From Ptiloglossa arizonensis (taxonomy: Eukaryota; Arthropoda; Insecta; Hymenoptera; Colletidae), in the NCBI RefSeq assembly GCF_051014685.1, contig NC_135052.1:7035105-7099104 (forward strand): a DNA stretch of 64,000 bases, written 5' to 3'. Below the pieces are notes generated by a model. That model did no database searches and had not been told where the DNA came from. It saw only the letters and a list, made by a program, of their open reading frames with translations. Both the position numbers and the translations under genes were made by a program. This document shows positions 61,720 to 64,000 of this stretch, piece by piece. Each line of letters opens with the position of its first letter. Within the stretch, counting starts at the first letter, position 1.

Positions 61720-61756
61720 GGGGGTTGCGCAGCAGGGGGAGAGAAGAGGGGGCGGG
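61720..61756 (+). other. G-quadruplex motif with adjoining inverted repeat
   Basis: Four G-tracts (61720-61724, 61735-61739, 61748-61752, 61754-61756) are separated by loops of ten, eight and one bases. The first loop is longer than the strict limit of seven, so this is a relaxed motif. GGGGGAGAGAAG (61735-61746) can also pair with CTTCTTCCCCC (61764-61774), giving a competing hairpin. Confidence 0.6.
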
Positions 61757-61869
61757 CGTGAAGCTTCTTCCCCCGAGATCTCTTTCACCCGTCCGCGATC
61801 CTTTGTCTACGACACACAAAGGGGTAGATTAGGCGTGGATCTACTCGGCCTAACGGTGTGCACGATATC

Positions 61870-61908
61870 GCGTATCTAAGCGAGCATATGTGTTCGTGCT
61901 AGATACGC
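61870..61908. repeat. Hairpin, 9 bp perfect arms
   Basis: GCGTATCTA (61870-61878) and TAGATACGC (61900-61908) are perfect reverse complements. A few more pairs are possible inward. Confidence 0.8.
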
Positions 61909-62344
61909 AGCCATGCGGCTAAATGTACCTGAATGTGAACGCCTAGATGCACACGTCCAACCGGTGGAGAAGGGGATAAGCCATTGTCTCAGAACACGCA
62001 CACCGTCAACGAGAACAGAGATTAGCGCGAACGCGCCACGTCAAATCAGCGACGTCATCGCATGTCTGTCAAGTATACGGATTTAATTTCGCGACGATTA
62101 AACGTCCACGGTGGAACGATAACGTCCGGGTTGCGATACGCGGAGAAACGATTCCTCGGAAGGCGTACCGAACTCGAACTATGTTCCGAGCTGCGGCCAG
62201 ACCGATGACGCGAAATCGAGAACGTTAATTTCACCTATCGCGAAATTAATCGCGCACACACGGTGCACCGATAAATCGAAAATCGAATCGAAGGACCACT
62301 TATCGTCGGGGGAACTCACGGCGAAACGTTCACTGCGTTCGAAA

Positions 62345-64000
62345 AGCAATACGAGTTTCTTTAGTGAAATTTAATAGACGAATGTACACTCGTATCCATT
62401 CGTATAGCGATAGTGTACTTTTTTCAAGAAGAAGAGGTGAAAATCGTTTGCAATCCGAGTTTATTTATGTGCCTGTAACAGTGGATATTTTCAAGAATTT
62501 TTCCCAATATTACACGTTCGATTGAAATGAATTTTGTTTTGGGTAAAAAAAATTCTAATTCTTTTCTCTGTTACCTTAATGTTTCGATTTCGAGCAGGTT
62601 CGCGTTACCGACTTTCTTTCGTTCAGTTTTTAATAACAATAATATCTATTTGCGGGCACAAGTCCTGGTATATCGAGGTACAGTGAACCGAAAAGGAAAA
62701 ATATGTGCGACGGGACGATCGAATTAACGTCGAGGTCCCTTTCGTGGGGCAGTTTAGTACGATAAATAATAACGCGAAATATAATCTACAGCGTGAAACG
62801 ACTGTGGAATTCAGTAATTACGATTAATTGTTTTGTAATTCGCAATTGTATAACAACCGAAAATGTTCGACACCGACTTGTTGAGAAAATTTCACACCAG
62901 CGAATAACGAATTCCGATCGTCGAGCATCGTTTTTATTCGGAGTACGAATAACAAACAAGAACGAAGAATAACGTTTTGAACGGCGAGGCAGAGATAATT
63001 GTTATTTGGATAAAAGTGTCGATCGGAGCGATAAGAACTGGGTTAGACGCGAGGAATGCAGTGTTCCCTACCGTGACGACTGCATTAAATACGGTGAACT
63101 ATTTTTTATCCATTTGAATTGCTCTGGTACGTTGTAATAAATAAACGTATACATGAAACTCGACGACTAGTTTTCCGTTTAACGATCGAAATTGTAAATA
63201 GTCGCTTAACAGTGATAAATAGTCTCGCGCGGTACATCAAGTGCATAACTGTACTCGATATTGGAATACGTATAGCGTGACCAATTTTTATTATCCACAT
63301 TCGCAATTGTAAGAGCGGTAATTGACCGTATTTACACAACTGAACGTACAATTGTTCGTTCTTAATTACCAAATACCGAAAAATTTTAACTTCTCATTGA
63401 AATATTCGCTCGATTATTCGTCGTTGATAGAAGAATCCGATTTATATACGTTACAAGTTTAATTCGCTTAAATCGATTACTTAACAGCGCTGGAATACGA
63501 TTGTCACAGATTTGTTAATACGTACGCCGAAACGTTCTTGGACGTGCATCCGACTCTATCGATCTGCTGAGACTATTATTGTTAACTGACACGTGCACGA
63601 ATGATGGGACCGAGATGATTATCATCAAATACTCCACTCGACGCACTGTGAAGTTGTGGAACACCACTAGGTGGATTAATTTGCTAAATAAATGTTTCAC
63701 GAAATTACAGCGAATCCTCAATGTTTGATTAATCGGTGGAAATTGTCGCGAGCAAATTGGCAACAATTATCTTAATTGTTCCGCAGCACCGAAGACAGTG
63801 CGCCGATAAAAACACGATAGAAAAAAAACTGTGCACGCTATTAAGCCCGTAACATCCATTATCGCTAATGTTGCCGGCGAAACGCTACTTCGATGCTTAA
63901 CACGTTTCGAATAATGAAATTTTCAACGGAAAGTAGGTGTACTACGGCAATTCTACTCGATCGCCAAGTGCAAGATTTTAAATCGTCAAATATTCTCGTG
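62345..64000. other. AT-rich non-coding DNA
   Basis: Unique AT-rich DNA to the window end. ORFs of 66-88 codons are unrecognised, and no RNA gene or repeat stands out. Confidence 0.65.

Larger units (their letters stand above)
61100..62340. other. CpG-rich block
   Basis: The largest CpG-rich segment in the right half, with overlapping ORFs on both strands (61183-61879), a G-quadruplex motif, two hairpins and a CRE-like GACGTCAT at about 62050-62057. The concentration of signals is promoter-like, but no start site or coding frame can be assigned. Confidence 0.45.

Noticed and set aside
1..64000. tRNA, rRNA, U6/U1 snRNA or CRISPR array
   Set aside because: Looked for T-arm strings such as GGTTCGAATCC on both strands, U6 and 5S signature words, and regularly spaced repeats. 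GTTCGA words occur often but none sits in a foldable cloverleaf context. A tRNAscan-SE and Infernal run would settle it.

Overview
This 64 kb window looks like eukaryotic, non-protein-coding DNA, most likely an intergenic or long-intron stretch of an insect genome. The closest fit is a hymenopteran (bee, wasp or ant). The reasons are an AT-rich background with clearly more CpG than the base composition predicts (CGA, TCG, CGAA and TTCG words are everywhere), abundant GA/CT and A/T microsatellites, a tiny mariner-type element, and no bacterial gene layout. The lineage is an inference from composition, not from a recognised gene.

I could not recognise any protein-coding gene. No open frame exceeds about 220 codons. 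The longest ones are low-complexity (a poly-A tract read as poly-Phe, a polypurine tract read as Arg/Glu) or lie in CpG-rich patches where several frames are open at once. Four short ORFs, one possible retroelement remnant and one splice-acceptor-like site are listed at low confidence. No tRNA, rRNA, U6 or CRISPR array was found by eye.

Layout. 1-7.4 kb: AT-rich DNA with microsatellites and two poly-A tracts. 7.5-10 kb: two CpG-rich patches around a short direct repeat. 10-21.4 kb: mixed unique DNA with a CpG-rich patch at 18.9-19.6 kb. 21.5-28.6 kb: the most repeat-structured part, with a G-quadruplex motif, a TAATTA cluster and four degenerate tandem arrays (periods about 171, 29, 103-125 and 160-170 bp). 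28.6-31.5 kb: AT-rich. 31.5-35.1 kb: a regulatory-looking zone with a palindromic CTCF-like site, a (CTT)n tract, two small tandem arrays and a 290 bp polypurine tract. 36-43 kb: unique DNA holding two long, nearly perfect hairpins. 44.4-50.7 kb: copies of one dispersed repeat family, a perfect 19 bp minisatellite built from CGATA dyads, and a 136 bp mariner-derived MITE. 51-61 kb: mostly unique AT-rich DNA with an E-box cluster at 56 kb. 61.1-62.3 kb: a CpG-rich block with a second G-quadruplex motif and two hairpins.

No multi-gene system could be supported. The items most worth following are the two hairpins (39181-39249, 42409-42479), the CGATA minisatellite, the CTCF-like palindrome, the nucleosome-sized tandem arrays and the repeat family shared by 44.5 and 49.3 kb.
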